Both the position numbers and the translations under genes were made by a program. A model generated the notes under the pieces. It saw only the letters and a program-made list of their open reading frames with translations. It ran no database searches and was not told where the DNA came from. Shown here in pieces: positions 16,220 to 24,534 of a stretch of 30,531 bases of DNA. Every line of letters starts with the position of its first letter. Position 1 is the first letter of the stretch. The DNA lies in assembly GCA_963743595.1 (NCBI GenBank), contig CAVURW010000257.1:1-30531 (forward strand), in the 5' to 3' direction. Origin of the DNA: CAVURW01 sp963743595. Lineage in GTDB: Bacteria > Verrucomicrobiota > Verrucomicrobiia > Methylacidiphilales > UBA1321.

Positions 16220-16960
16220 ATGAAGTGCGTTGTTTTGGCGGCGGGAAAAGGAACCCGAATGGGCGAGCTGACGGCTAATTTGCCCAAGCCGATGGTGCTG
16301 GTGAACGGTAAACCGGTTCTTGAGCACATCCTCACCGGCTTGCGGGATGAAGCCGGAATTACGGAATTCTTTATCGTGATCGGCTGGTGCGGGCATGTGG
16401 TTCGCGATTACTTTGGCACCGGTAAACCGCTGGGCATCTCGATTGTCTATGGTGAACAAGTGGTGCAGGACGGAACCGGCAAGGCACCGGAGCTCGCCGC
16501 ATCGTGGTTGGCCGGAGAAGCGTTTTTGCTGAGTTACGGCGATATTTTGATTCAGCCGGCGACCGATTACGCGCGGCTAGCGGCTGCCTTTCGCGATGTG
16601 CAAAAAAGCGGCGGCGACGGTGTGATCGCACTGAAAGAGGGCGAAGATTTGCGCAAGGGCGGCGCGGTGGTTTTGAACGACGAGGACGAGATGATCGATC
16701 TGATCGAGAAATGCCCGGAGCCACCGCCGAATGCCTATTACAACGCCGCGATTTATCTGCTGACGGCGCGTATTTTTGAGTTCACTGCGGGCCTGGAGAA
16801 ATCGCCCCGGGGCGAGTTCGAGTTCACCGATGCGCTTAAGGGCTTGATGCGTGCGGGGGGCAAGGTGCGTGGCGTGCGGCTCCAGACGAAGTGGGCGGAT
16901 GTGCGCGATCCCGGCGTGCTAAAGGAGCTGAACGCAGCGAACACGCTGGAGCCGAGTTGA
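16220..16960 (+). CDS. Sugar-1-phosphate nucleotidyltransferase
   Basis: The 246-residue protein is a single-domain NTP transferase of the RmlA/GlmU/GalU type. It shows the nucleotide-binding signature LAAGKGTRMGEL (6-17), the conserved LPKPMV with Lys23, a metal-binding aspartate in SYGDIL (Asp108) and late motifs AYYNAAIYLL and FEFTDALKGL. These enzymes make NDP-sugars from sugar-1-phosphates and an NTP, feeding cell-envelope polysaccharides. The sugar cannot be told from sequence; the lack of a left-handed beta helix rules out full-length GlmU. The gene sits between the IscA gene (10 nt upstream) and the recombinase gene, which it may overlap by TTGA. Confidence 0.85.
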   Translation: MKCVVLAAGKGTRMGELTANLPKPMVLVNGKPVLEHILTGLRDEAGITEFFIVIGWCGHVVRDYFGTGKPLGISIVYGEQVVQDGTGKAPELAASWLAGEAFLLSYGDILIQPATDYARLAAAFRDVQKSGGDGVIALKEGEDLRKGGAVVLNDEDEMIDLIEKCPEPPPNAYYNAAIYLLTARIFEFTAGLEKSPRGEFEFTDALKGLMRAGGKVRGVRLQTKWADVRDPGVLKELNAANTLEPS

Positions 16961-17019
16961 GACGAAAGCGGTCGCCGAAAGCTCCTCGCAGTGACGCGGA
17001 GGTCCGTGCGCCGCTACCG

Positions 17020-17922
17020 ATGGATTGGGAGATGGCGGTGGAGGCCTGCCTGGGGTATCTGGCCACCGAGAAAAGTCATGCCGTCCGGACGCAGCTCATG
17101 AATCGGGATGCTCTGGAGCGATTTTCCCGGTGGTGTCTCGTTGAGAATGCAACCGTATTGCCGGGCGATCTCACTTTGGATCTTGTTCAGCGCTATTTGG
17201 GCCATCTGCAGCGCGACGCGAAACTGGCCCCGGCCAGCCAGAAAATCGCGGTGGTGGCGATCCGGCATTTTTGCAAGAGCCTGGTGCGGGAGGGAATGCT
17301 AAAGGCGGGCGGTTGGCTGGAATTGATCGAGTTTCCGAAGCCAGACCGCGCCTTGCCGAGCACTTTGAGCCTCGCTGAGGTGGAGATTCTGCTGAACGCG
17401 CCGTTTCCAGATACGGCTTTGGGCCTGCGAGATCGCGCGATGCTCGAACTGCTTTACGGCAGCGGGCTGCGCGCGGGCGAAATCGTGGGTATGCGGCTGG
17501 AGCACTATTTCCCGGATGAAAAACTGATTCGTGTGACGGGGAAAGGGAATAAAGAGCGGGTGGTGCCATGCGGATCGCGCTCGGTGGACGCGATTTCGAA
17601 GTGGGTGGCACAGGGGCGACCGCAAGTGGTCGGCCCAGAGAGCGGCGGCGAGGTGTTTTTGAGCGAGCGAGGCCATCGATTGACAACGGTGCGCGTGTGG
17701 CAGCTGGTTCGCGAGGTGGGCGTGCGCGCAGGGATTACCAAACCGATTTGGCCCCATCGCTTGCGCCATTCCTTCGCGACGCATTTACTGGGAAACGGCG
17801 CGGATCTGCGTTCGATTCAGGAGATGCTCGGGCACGCGAGCCTCGCGACAACGCAGGTCTACACGCACGTGGATGCCGCGCGGTTAAAAGAGATGCACAA
17901 GCGGTTTCATCCGCGGGGGTGA
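17020..17922 (+). CDS. XerC/XerD-type tyrosine recombinase
   Basis: From the ATG at 17020 the product has 300 residues, the normal length for Xer recombinases. The N-terminal SAM-like core-binding domain covers about 1-90 and the catalytic domain 115-295. All catalytic residues are visible: Arg151 in GSGLRAGE, Lys175 in TGKGNKER, His246 and Arg249 in HRLRHSFATHLL, His272 in LGHASL and Tyr281 in TTQVYTHV, the nucleophile. Xer proteins resolve chromosome dimers at dif with FtsK; solitary members can act on mobile elements. A TTG at 16957, with GGAG five bases upstream and overlapping the preceding gene's stop as TTGA, is a good alternative start and would give 321 residues. No dif site or mobile-element cargo was recognised nearby, so a housekeeping role is the simplest reading. 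Confidence 0.9.
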   Translation: MDWEMAVEACLGYLATEKSHAVRTQLMNRDALERFSRWCLVENATVLPGDLTLDLVQRYLGHLQRDAKLAPASQKIAVVAIRHFCKSLVREGMLKAGGWLELIEFPKPDRALPSTLSLAEVEILLNAPFPDTALGLRDRAMLELLYGSGLRAGEIVGMRLEHYFPDEKLIRVTGKGNKERVVPCGSRSVDAISKWVAQGRPQVVGPESGGEVFLSERGHRLTTVRVWQLVREVGVRAGITKPIWPHRLRHSFATHLLGNGADLRSIQEMLGHASLATTQVYTHVDAARLKEMHKRFHPRG

Positions 17923-18426
17923 CCGGCTGAGGATCGATTGCAGGCCCACGTCGACGCTCGGATCATTCAGTACAAGATTTGAGTCATCAATTCCACCAGC
18001 GGAGGCTCGCTACGTAGGCATCGAACTGTTCGATGAGGAAGGGCACATTATTGAACGCCGTGCTAGAGCCAAAACTGTGGAACTTTAGGCTATCGAGTTG
18101 ATCGAAAGAAGGCCCCAAGAGCATCGAGAGCTTGGATCAGTTGACCGGAGGGGCTCAGGCTGGAGACATACGACCGACAGGGTAACCAGTTGGAAGTCAA
18201 CGGCTTGCGCTGAATCAAATTCTACATTCTTCGTGCAGGGTATCCGGATGCGGCGCGAGACTCCCCTACCCCAGAAGCCGCGATAGAATCAGCGTCGAAT
18301 TGATCCCGCGGATGGCCGGCGATTTTTGGCCGAACACAGCGGCGGAAGTCGCTCGCACTCAAAAGGAGCGCTGGTCCATAACCGCGATTAGTGAGTTTCC
18401 TCGTTTGGACGGATAAGCTATAAAAA
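17923..18426. other. 504-bp gene-poor spacer, possibly decayed coding DNA
   Basis: No intact gene was found. One frame ending at a TAG near 18088 reads like the last 40 or so codons of a protein (ARYVGIELFDEEGHIIERR), and a 62-codon frame follows at 18098-18286. Neither has a recognisable domain. It may be the remains of a degraded gene. Confidence 0.4.
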
Positions 18427-18852
18427 TCACGCTTTTGCAGTTATGGAGACCACCTTTTGCGTTGCTTGATGCGGTTTCAGGTCGGTTGTTCGCCGATCAT
18501 CGTTCGGATGCCCCGTCATACTCGGCGCGAGCGGAAGGGCCGAAGTCACTCCTTTTGTCACGCGATTACGGTCCATTTCTCCCTCCTCGTGAACGCTGGT
18601 TGCTTCCTGCGTCTCTTCCTTCCGCATCTTTTCTTCTTTTAACGCCAAGTCGCGTTCTTTGGCGTCGAGCGCTCGTGCCTTTAGTTCCTGATCGACCATC
18701 GATTTATAGACCTTTGCGAGATCGATAAGAGCCGCCACGCCCGCTGTCCCTTCGCGCAGATGAAACAGGATTTCGCGTTTCAGTTCCTGTTGAATCGCTG
18801 CATCCAAGTCCGCCACCGTCATTTTCGAGATATCCGTCGTATTGTTGTTCAT
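18427..18852 (-). CDS. Hypothetical small charged coiled-coil protein
   Basis: The 141-residue product is rich in Glu, Lys and Arg. Residues 10-95 are predicted by eye to be helical, with a heptad-like stretch (KARALDAKERDLALKEEKMR) fitting a coiled coil, while the C-terminal 45 residues are polar and probably disordered. There is no signal peptide, membrane helix or cysteine. I do not recognise the family; the shape resembles small phage- or terminase-associated proteins, but no other phage gene is near. No ribosome-binding site precedes the ATG. It lies alone, divergent from the fucosidase gene. Confidence 0.5.
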   Translation of the reverse strand: MNNNTTDISKMTVADLDAAIQQELKREILFHLREGTAGVAALIDLAKVYKSMVDQELKARALDAKERDLALKEEKMRKEETQEATSVHEEGEMDRNRVTKGVTSALPLAPSMTGHPNDDRRTTDLKPHQATQKVVSITAKA

Positions 18853-19094
18853 GCGAATAGTAAATCACGAATCGCGAGAAACCGGGTAGTCGCCTTGCCG
18901 CTCCTGCCGTTCCAGTCAAAGTATTTTCAAAAAAAGTGAAATAAATCGGCTCACTCCCTCTTTTTGAGCTCGGGAGGCATTGCTGGAATGCTCAGTAAAC
19001 CGAAAAGAGCGGGCAACTTTTCCCCCTTGTTTCGGTTGAACAGGTTAGGTCGCTCCTGACTCGGATTTAGACAACGCGGATTGAGATACTACGA

Positions 19095-20885
19095 ATGAAC
19101 TTTTTGCGGAATAGCTGCTTCATCTTGATTGCGAGCGTGCTAGCCCTTCTGACGGCGATACCCGCTTGGGCCGATCAACATGCAGGGGTGACTTGGACTG
19201 AAACCCCGGAGCAGCGCGCCGCTCGGCTCGATTGGTGGCACAGGGCCCGCTTTGGCATGTTCATTCACTGGGGTGTCTACTCCGGGCTGGGCGGAACCTG
19301 GCAGGGTAAAAAGATTGGAGGAATGGGCGAATGGATCATGTGTACTGCCCACATCCCGATTTCCAGTTACACGGATTACTGCAAGACGTTTAATCCTGTT
19401 AAATTTAATGCCGATACCTGGGTGCAAATCGCCCACGATGCCGGGATGAAATACATGGTCATCACGGCCAAGCACCACGACGGCTTCGCCATGTTTGACA
19501 CAAAATTCAGTCCAAACAACATCGTTACAGGCACTGCTTACGGGAAGGACCCGCTGAAAGCGTTAGCCAAATCCTGCGCGGATAACGACATGGCGCTCGG
19601 CTTTTATTACTCTCAAGCTCTGGACTGGACGAACGGAGGCGCTCTGAGCTGTCCCCCGTGGGATTTCGCTCAAACGCCCACCCCTAAGCCCGAATACGTG
19701 GAGCGCGTGGTCTTGCCTCAACTGAAAGAATTACTGACCAATTACGGAGCCGCGCCCAAGATTTTATGGTGGGATTGGTCCTCCCGACTCGATCGATCCC
19801 AAGGTCCAAAAATCTTCAACGAAGTCCGTGCCCTGAAGCCCGAGGCCATTCTGAATGATCGCCTCAACGGGGCTCCCAATGATTTCGATGTACAGGAAAG
19901 TACGCTGCCTTTCCACGCCGTTACCGACTACAACACGGGAAAGCCAACGGACTGGGAAACGTGCATGACGCTGAACGATACCTGGGGGTACAGGTCCGAC
20001 GACGCGAATTGGAAATCCACTAAGACCTTGATACAAATGCTCTGCGATATCAACAGTAAGGGCGGTAACTTTATGCTCAATATCGGACCCGATGGACTGG
20101 GCCAGTTTCCTCCCGCTTGTGTCGATCGCTTGAGGGATATCGGAGTCTGGATGCGGGTAAATGGAAGCGCTATTTATTCGTCTGCGGCGGGTCCGTTTAC
20201 GAATGTCTTTAACTGGGGTCGGGTCGGGCGAGTGGGCAACACGTACAATCTTTTTATCTTTAATTGGCCCGCCGATGGTCGTATTGAGGTGCCTCTTTCG
20301 GGAGCCGTGGCGAACGCATCTATTCTCGGTTATCCGGGAGAGACCGTTACCACTGTCTCTAATGGGCACGGCACGAGTTTGACCTTACCGAAAACGGCCC
20401 CTGATGAACCGGTTGCCACGATCGCTCTTCAATTTAAAGAAGAACCCAAAGTATTGCCCTACTTAATTGAGCCTGCGTCGGATGGGTCGTTTCATTTACC
20501 TGCTAGTGATTGTGATATGGAAGGAAAGGAGCGATTTATCCTCAGCAAGGAAGATCCACCGTGCATCGATGGATGGCGAAAGGCTGCGGTCGCGCCGATT
20601 TGGACCATCGACGTTCCCATGCCTGGAAAATACATGGTCTCCGCCACCTATGCCTGCGACCAGGGAGGAGCTGGAAGCCCCTTTCAAATCAAGGTCGGTC
20701 CAGAATCGTTGTCGGGAACTGTCCAGGCAAGCAAAGGGCGCTACGTCTTCCAGACCTTCGAAGTCGGAACCGTGAACTTGACCGGAAACGGAAGTCAAAA
20801 AGTAACACTTCAGTTCCAGGAAAATCAGCCAAAGGGCAATGATTACTTCAAGTTTCGCGGACTGGATCTGAAGTCTGTTAGGTAA
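19095..20885 (+). CDS. Secreted alpha-L-fucosidase (GH29)
   Basis: The 596-residue protein has a signal peptide (likely cleaved after AWA, residue 26) and a GH29 TIM barrel from about 45 to 360. Diagnostic motifs are RFGMFIHWGVYS (52-63), TAKHHDGFAMFD (124-135), the nucleophile Asp227 in LWWDWSS, and GGNFMLNIGPDG near 325. A C-terminal beta-sandwich (about 370-450) and an extra domain (about 457-596) resembling a carbohydrate-binding sandwich follow. GH29 enzymes release alpha-linked L-fucose by a retaining mechanism, in the periplasm or outside the cell. The acid/base residue is variable in the family and was not assigned. WWDWSS replaces the commoner WFDG after the nucleophile. It is transcribed alone; no sulfatase or fucose-use gene is adjacent. 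Confidence 0.9.
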   Translation: MNFLRNSCFILIASVLALLTAIPAWADQHAGVTWTETPEQRAARLDWWHRARFGMFIHWGVYSGLGGTWQGKKIGGMGEWIMCTAHIPISSYTDYCKTFNPVKFNADTWVQIAHDAGMKYMVITAKHHDGFAMFDTKFSPNNIVTGTAYGKDPLKALAKSCADNDMALGFYYSQALDWTNGGALSCPPWDFAQTPTPKPEYVERVVLPQLKELLTNYGAAPKILWWDWSSRLDRSQGPKIFNEVRALKPEAILNDRLNGAPNDFDVQESTLPFHAVTDYNTGKPTDWETCMTLNDTWGYRSDDANWKSTKTLIQMLCDINSKGGNFMLNIGPDGLGQFPPACVDRLRDIGVWMRVNGSAIYSSAAGPFTNVFNWGRVGRVGNTYNLFIFNWPADGRIEVPLSGAVANASILGYPGETVTTVSNGHGTSLTLPKTAPDEPVATIALQFKEEPKVLPYLIEPASDGSFHLPASDCDMEGKERFILSKEDPPCIDGWRKAAVAPIWTIDVPMPGKYMVSATYACDQGGAGSPFQIKVGPESLSGTVQASKGRYVFQTFEVGTVNLTGNGSQKVTLQFQENQPKGNDYFKFRGLDLKSVR

Positions 20886-20930
20886 GACAGGACACGAAGC
20901 GAAAAGCACATTTCGGACTTGTTCTTTTTG

Positions 20931-21884
20931 CTAGAGGACATCTGAGAACGGATCCCACGTATAACAATACTTCAGGATGGAGTTTGCCAAGTCGGGATTG
21001 GCCCCGGCCCAAATATCGTCAAAAAGGAAGAATTGAAAATTCCAAAAGTTACCTTGATTAGATACGAAGTGAAAGAAGTGCTCTTCGTCATGGAGTAGTA
21101 GTGCTTTCTCCGGCTCACCGCGTCTCGTTTTCATTTCAAAGATCGCCTGACGGGCCACCTCACGGCAATGACCTTGAGGGCCGACCGGATCCGGAAATTC
21201 ATCCACGAACCAGGGATCCGCTCTTCTAAACAGCTCCTCCAGCTTTGTGTCGGAGTCGGTAATCAGCGCTCGCATCAGTCGAAGTTCCCTCGGCCACCTT
21301 TTCAGGTTAAACATTTCTTCGCTAATCAAATTCGGATCGGTGCAAGGATTGGCAGTTCGCAAGTAGTCGAGAAGACCACTCAGCCGAAGACCTGTGATCC
21401 GAAACGGCCGCTGTTGATCCGTAATGGAACAGCCGTCGTAATAGATGAAAAAACAGACGTAAAGCGCGCCCTCTTTATCTGAGCACGGCAATATCCGCTC
21501 CGCTGCGACTGATGGCAGAAATGTCTTCTTCGATTTTTTAGTGACCGTTGAAGTAATTCTCACGGCATCGGTCAATAAGTAGCGAATCTGTTCGGGATGC
21601 TTCTTCGCGTAACTGGACTCAAAAATGTAATAAGCCAAATCCAACTCATCGTCATCCGTAAGAGCTCTTAGTGTCTCTCCGTTATAACGAACTTCGCCTT
21701 CAACGTAGAGATGGATCTGGAGATGTGCGTCCAGTTCCTGCCAAGTTGTTGGGAGAGGTAAGCGGAGTTCTCGCGCTTTTCTAAAAATCGAGGCGAGGCC
21801 ATAAACAGGGCCCTCTAATTCCGCTTTGACCCACTCATATCTTGATCGGTGTTTTGGGCCACGTTCCAGCCCTTTTGAAACCAC
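20931..21884 (-). CDS. Unknown conserved-looking protein, probably frameshifted at its N terminus
   Basis: The main frame gives 317 residues from a GTG at 21884. The part from about residue 18 (EWVKAELEGPVYGLASIF) reads as an ordinary globular protein, with no signal peptide, membrane helix or known motif; features include LYVEGEVRYNGETLRALTDD and a C-terminal aromatic stretch (HFFHFVSN, NFWNFQFFLFDD). I do not recognise the family. The first 16 residues (VSKGLERGPKHRSR) look out of frame, and a better N terminus exists in another frame just upstream (21815-21979). The intact gene would then start seven bases after the stop of the SanA-like gene, as the last gene of a four-gene operon. The domain's role is unknown. 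Confidence 0.6.
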   Translation of the reverse strand: MVSKGLERGPKHRSRYEWVKAELEGPVYGLASIFRKARELRLPLPTTWQELDAHLQIHLYVEGEVRYNGETLRALTDDDELDLAYYIFESSYAKKHPEQIRYLLTDAVRITSTVTKKSKKTFLPSVAAERILPCSDKEGALYVCFFIYYDGCSITDQQRPFRITGLRLSGLLDYLRTANPCTDPNLISEEMFNLKRWPRELRLMRALITDSDTKLEELFRRADPWFVDEFPDPVGPQGHCREVARQAIFEMKTRRGEPEKALLLHDEEHFFHFVSNQGNFWNFQFFLFDDIWAGANPDLANSILKYCYTWDPFSDVL

Positions 21885-21979
21885 TCCAAGATTGTCTGCT
21901 CTTTCAGCTTAACCAGGCGCCTCCCAAGAACGTCTTCGTAGTGCGTTCGATAAAAGAAATAAACGAAAGGCTTAGCCAC
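21815..21979 (-). other. Displaced N-terminal coding segment of the 20931-21884 gene
   Basis: From a GTG at 21979 this frame reads MAKPFVYFFYRTHYEDVLGR and continues to KLKEQTILEWFQKGW before a TAG at 21815. It looks like genuine protein and begins seven bases after the upstream stop. Joining it to the downstream frame near 21845-21860 requires a one-base shift back, so one base (or an equivalent indel) appears lost, either by mutation or by sequencing error. Confidence 0.55.
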
Positions 21980-21986
21980 AACGCGT

Positions 21987-22691
21987 TTACCGGGTCGGCA
22001 CGTTTAGGAACTTCTTTTTGAGTTCTTCCAGCTCATTGGGCAGCGCTTTCAGCGTGTTTGTGAACCACGTTTCGAGCTTGTACCGAATGCTGTAGCCGTA
22101 CAGCGCCACGATTTCCCGGGAGATGGGGTAGTAGTTTTCAAACTGAAGTTCGCCCGCGTGGTATTGACGGACTTCCGTGACGCCGTAATGGCTGAGCGCC
22201 ATTTTCACTCGGGTGATGTGGTAGTAATGCGTGATGATGGAGAGGGAGTGGATGCGGTAATACCGACAAAACTGCGCGATGTCTTTGGCGGAAGCGTCGG
22301 TATCGAAGCCCCCGGTATCTTGCACGATGCACTTGGCTGGGACGCCGCGGCTCACGAGATAGCGGGTCATGCCGGAGGTCTCGTGATCTTCCGGGTTCTC
22401 CGCGCCGCTCACGATGATCATAGGGAATAAGCCGAGCTTATAGAGATCTACGGTGCGATCGAGCCGTTCTTTGAGCGCATTCTTCGGCACGCCACTCGGC
22501 TGAACGCTGGTGCCCATCACCATGGCGGCGTCCGTGTGGGCGTCCGGCGCATCGACTTTTGAATCGGTGAGGCCGTCCACCGCGATGTAGACGCCCGTTC
22601 CGATGATAAACGCGACTATGCAGAAGACGACAAAGACGATGAGCTTGACGATGCCAGAGACGGACCAAAGCAAGAGTCGGAATAAAAACAT
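21987..22691 (-). CDS. SanA/YdcF-like DUF218 membrane protein
   Basis: The 234-residue protein starts with one strong membrane helix (about 12-36) and then has a DUF218 domain outside or inside the membrane. Signature pieces are DAAMVMGTSV (54-63), LKERLDRTVDLYKLG, IIVSGAENPED, ETSGMTRYLVSRGVP and SIITHYYHITRVKMA. Relatives are SanA and ElyC, linked to envelope integrity and lipid-carrier metabolism in enteric bacteria, but their reaction is not settled. The gene is third in a minus-strand cluster: the zinc-ribbon gene ends 49 bp upstream and the frameshifted unknown begins seven bases after its TAA. Confidence 0.82.
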   Translation of the reverse strand: MFLFRLLLWSVSGIVKLIVFVVFCIVAFIIGTGVYIAVDGLTDSKVDAPDAHTDAAMVMGTSVQPSGVPKNALKERLDRTVDLYKLGLFPMIIVSGAENPEDHETSGMTRYLVSRGVPAKCIVQDTGGFDTDASAKDIAQFCRYYRIHSLSIITHYYHITRVKMALSHYGVTEVRQYHAGELQFENYYPISREIVALYGYSIRYKLETWFTNTLKALPNELEELKKKFLNVPTR

Positions 22692-22740
22692 AGCGGCGGG
22701 AGTCTTGCAGAACCCGATTATAAAAACGAGGAGAACCGAA

Positions 22741-22980
22741 TTACCGCTGTTTGAACGTGAGGAACTTCGGCCCGATCCAAAGAATCGGAATCAAAAACAG
22801 AAACGTGATCAGCGGTATCGGGATGAGCCACACCAGGAGAATGCAGAGGACCAAGTTCCAGTAATGCGCGTTCCGAACGATTCGAATGGGCGCACAGCAC
22901 CGGGTGCACGTGAACTGCGGCTCGATCTTGATGGAATCGAGATACGTCGATTTATGGCAGATCGGGCATGTTAGGTTCAT
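22741..22980 (-). CDS. Small zinc-ribbon membrane protein
   Basis: The 79-residue protein has an N-terminal zinc ribbon with CPIC (Cys5, Cys8) and CTRC (Cys25, Cys28), followed by two hydrophobic segments (about 40-70) that should form one hairpin or two membrane helices. It would sit in the inner membrane with its zinc ribbon in the cytoplasm. The function is unknown; such proteins are often annotated only as zinc-ribbon proteins. Its ATG overlaps the TGA of the upstream gene as ATGA (22977-22980), so the two are translationally coupled. Confidence 0.7.
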   Translation of the reverse strand: MNLTCPICHKSTYLDSIKIEPQFTCTRCCAPIRIVRNAHYWNLVLCILLVWLIPIPLITFLFLIPILWIGPKFLTFKQR

Positions 22981-23366
22981 AGTTTACGACCGAAAGGGGC
23001 GGAATCCTTCTTGTTCGAATCGTGCCAGCCTTCGGCTTCTGGGTCTTTTGGGAGGCTAGTGTCGTTAAAGGAGAGAATCATTCGACGAATCTGCACGTGA
23101 TAAGTCGCCAAGATTTGTTTGATTGAATCAACCCCGGAAGTCGGGAGTTTGCGTTCAGAACAAAAATCGACCTGAGTAATTCTGTTGGATTCAAGATAAG
23201 CCCCTAACTTATTCAGATTCGAGCTACTAAACCCACCGTAAGAATACAAAAATTGATTGCGGACGGGGTGAAGCAGAAGCGTCTTTAAGTCCGGCGATGA
23301 AAATACCGGGCTCGCGGCTGTTAAAAAGAGCAGCACTCCGATGAGCCAAAGTTGCACAGACTTCAT
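22977..23366 (-). CDS. Secreted hypothetical protein
   Basis: Starting at the ATG at 23366, the product has 129 residues with a clear signal peptide (MKSVQLWLIGVLLFLTA, cleavage probably after VFSS or SPVFS). The mature part, about 105 residues, has one cysteine (FCSERK) and a short helix-strand pattern ending in a charged, basic tail. I do not recognise a family. A longer frame to 23393 adds nine basic residues and is less likely. It is the first gene of the minus-strand cluster and starts 79 bp from the divergent waaF gene, so a shared promoter region lies between them. Confidence 0.6.
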   Translation of the reverse strand: MKSVQLWLIGVLLFLTAASPVFSSPDLKTLLLHPVRNQFLYSYGGFSSSNLNKLGAYLESNRITQVDFCSERKLPTSGVDSIKQILATYHVQIRRMILSFNDTSLPKDPEAEGWHDSNKKDSAPFGRKL

Positions 23367-23445
23367 ACTTCTTCGCACACCATGCCTGCGCATGCTCGAC
23401 TCAGCAAGAGAGAGGGGTTAGTGTTTCCGAGTTTTAATTGTAGCC

Positions 23446-24534
23446 ATGCCGACTGTTCCGTTTCGATTTATTGGGCCGATGGTGGTGCGCAGCCCCAATT
23501 GGCTGGGCGACGCGGTCATGGCGATGCCGGCGGTGCGTAACCTTAAAATGGCGCTGTGGCGGGACAAACTCATCGTCGCGTCGCCAGAGAAATTAGCGCC
23601 GCTCTGGAAAATCTGTCCGTTCGTGGATGAAGTCTTGGTCTTGCCGAAACCTCGCAAGCTCTTCGCCGTGGCGAGCGCCATTCGGGCAAAGAAATGCCGC
23701 AGCGCCATCCTGCTGCCGAACTCGCTCCGCACGGCGGCCGAGGTGTTTCTGGCAAAGGTTCCTCAGCGAGCCGGTTATGCCTCCACGGGTCGGCGTTTTT
23801 TGCTAACGGACGTGATTCCTATTCCGCCGTTTAACCCACATCGGTTTCATCACAGCAATTACTTCCTCGATCTAGTGGTCGCCTTAGGCGGTCCAGGCGA
23901 TACCGAGTTCCCGGCGCTCTCGCTGCAGGGCGTTAATGGTGGGTTAAAGTTGCCGGAAATCCCGGACATTAACGGGCCGCAAGTGGAGGACGAAAATGGG
24001 GGACACGCGAGATCGGAACGCTCGATCCATTCGACCAAGGTCGTCCTTTGTCCAGGCGCTGAGTACGGACCCGCCAAGCGCTGGGGCCTAAAGAATTTCG
24101 CTGCGGTCGGTGCGCATTTTCAGCGGAACCACGGATTTACGGTGCAGATTCTGGGTGCGCCCGGCGACATAGAAACTGCGCGTGAACTGGAAACGGAACT
24201 GCGCGGCGTCGGCGGTGTGCCAGAAAGCGCCGTGGTCAATAAAACAGGCGGGACCACCCTGGAGGAATTCATGGCCGAGCTGGATAGCGCCCGGCTTGTG
24301 GTTTGCAACGATAGCGGCGCGATGCATCTCGCTTCGTCGCTGGGTGTGCCCACCGTTACCGTGTTCGGCTCGACCGAACCGCGATGGACCGGGCCGATGG
24401 GTGCGCACGCCACGGTGCTGCGTCGTCATGTGCCGTGCAGTCCCTGTTTTCTGAGAACGTGTCCGCTGGATCTGCGCTGTTTTAAGGCGATCACACCCGA
24501 TATGGCGATCGAAGCCGGGGAGCGGCTGTTGTGA
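23446..24534 (+). CDS. waaF: LPS heptosyltransferase II (GT9)
   Basis: The 362-residue protein is a GT9 glycosyltransferase of two Rossmann domains. The N-terminal one opens with VVRSPNWLGDAVMAMPAV (13-30), typical of WaaF. The C-terminal one has CPGAEYGPAKRW (the donor-binding PGAxYGPAKRW motif of WaaF), DSGAMHLASSLG, FGSTEPRWTGP and a cysteine cluster in CSPCFLRTCPLDLRCF. WaaF adds the second L-glycero-D-manno-heptose to the LPS inner core in the cytoplasm. The presence of this gene implies an LPS outer membrane. It has a Gly-rich insert near 165-195. It overlaps the next glycosyltransferase gene by four bases (GTGA), so it is the first gene of an envelope operon. Confidence 0.9.
   Translation: MPTVPFRFIGPMVVRSPNWLGDAVMAMPAVRNLKMALWRDKLIVASPEKLAPLWKICPFVDEVLVLPKPRKLFAVASAIRAKKCRSAILLPNSLRTAAEVFLAKVPQRAGYASTGRRFLLTDVIPIPPFNPHRFHHSNYFLDLVVALGGPGDTEFPALSLQGVNGGLKLPEIPDINGPQVEDENGGHARSERSIHSTKVVLCPGAEYGPAKRWGLKNFAAVGAHFQRNHGFTVQILGAPGDIETARELETELRGVGGVPESAVVNKTGGTTLEEFMAELDSARLVVCNDSGAMHLASSLGVPTVTVFGSTEPRWTGPMGAHATVLRRHVPCSPCFLRTCPLDLRCFKAITPDMAIEAGERLL

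Noticed and set aside
23005..23030. GTTCGAATC resembling a tRNA T-loop
   Set aside because: It lies inside a coding region and no cloverleaf or acceptor stem can be drawn around it.
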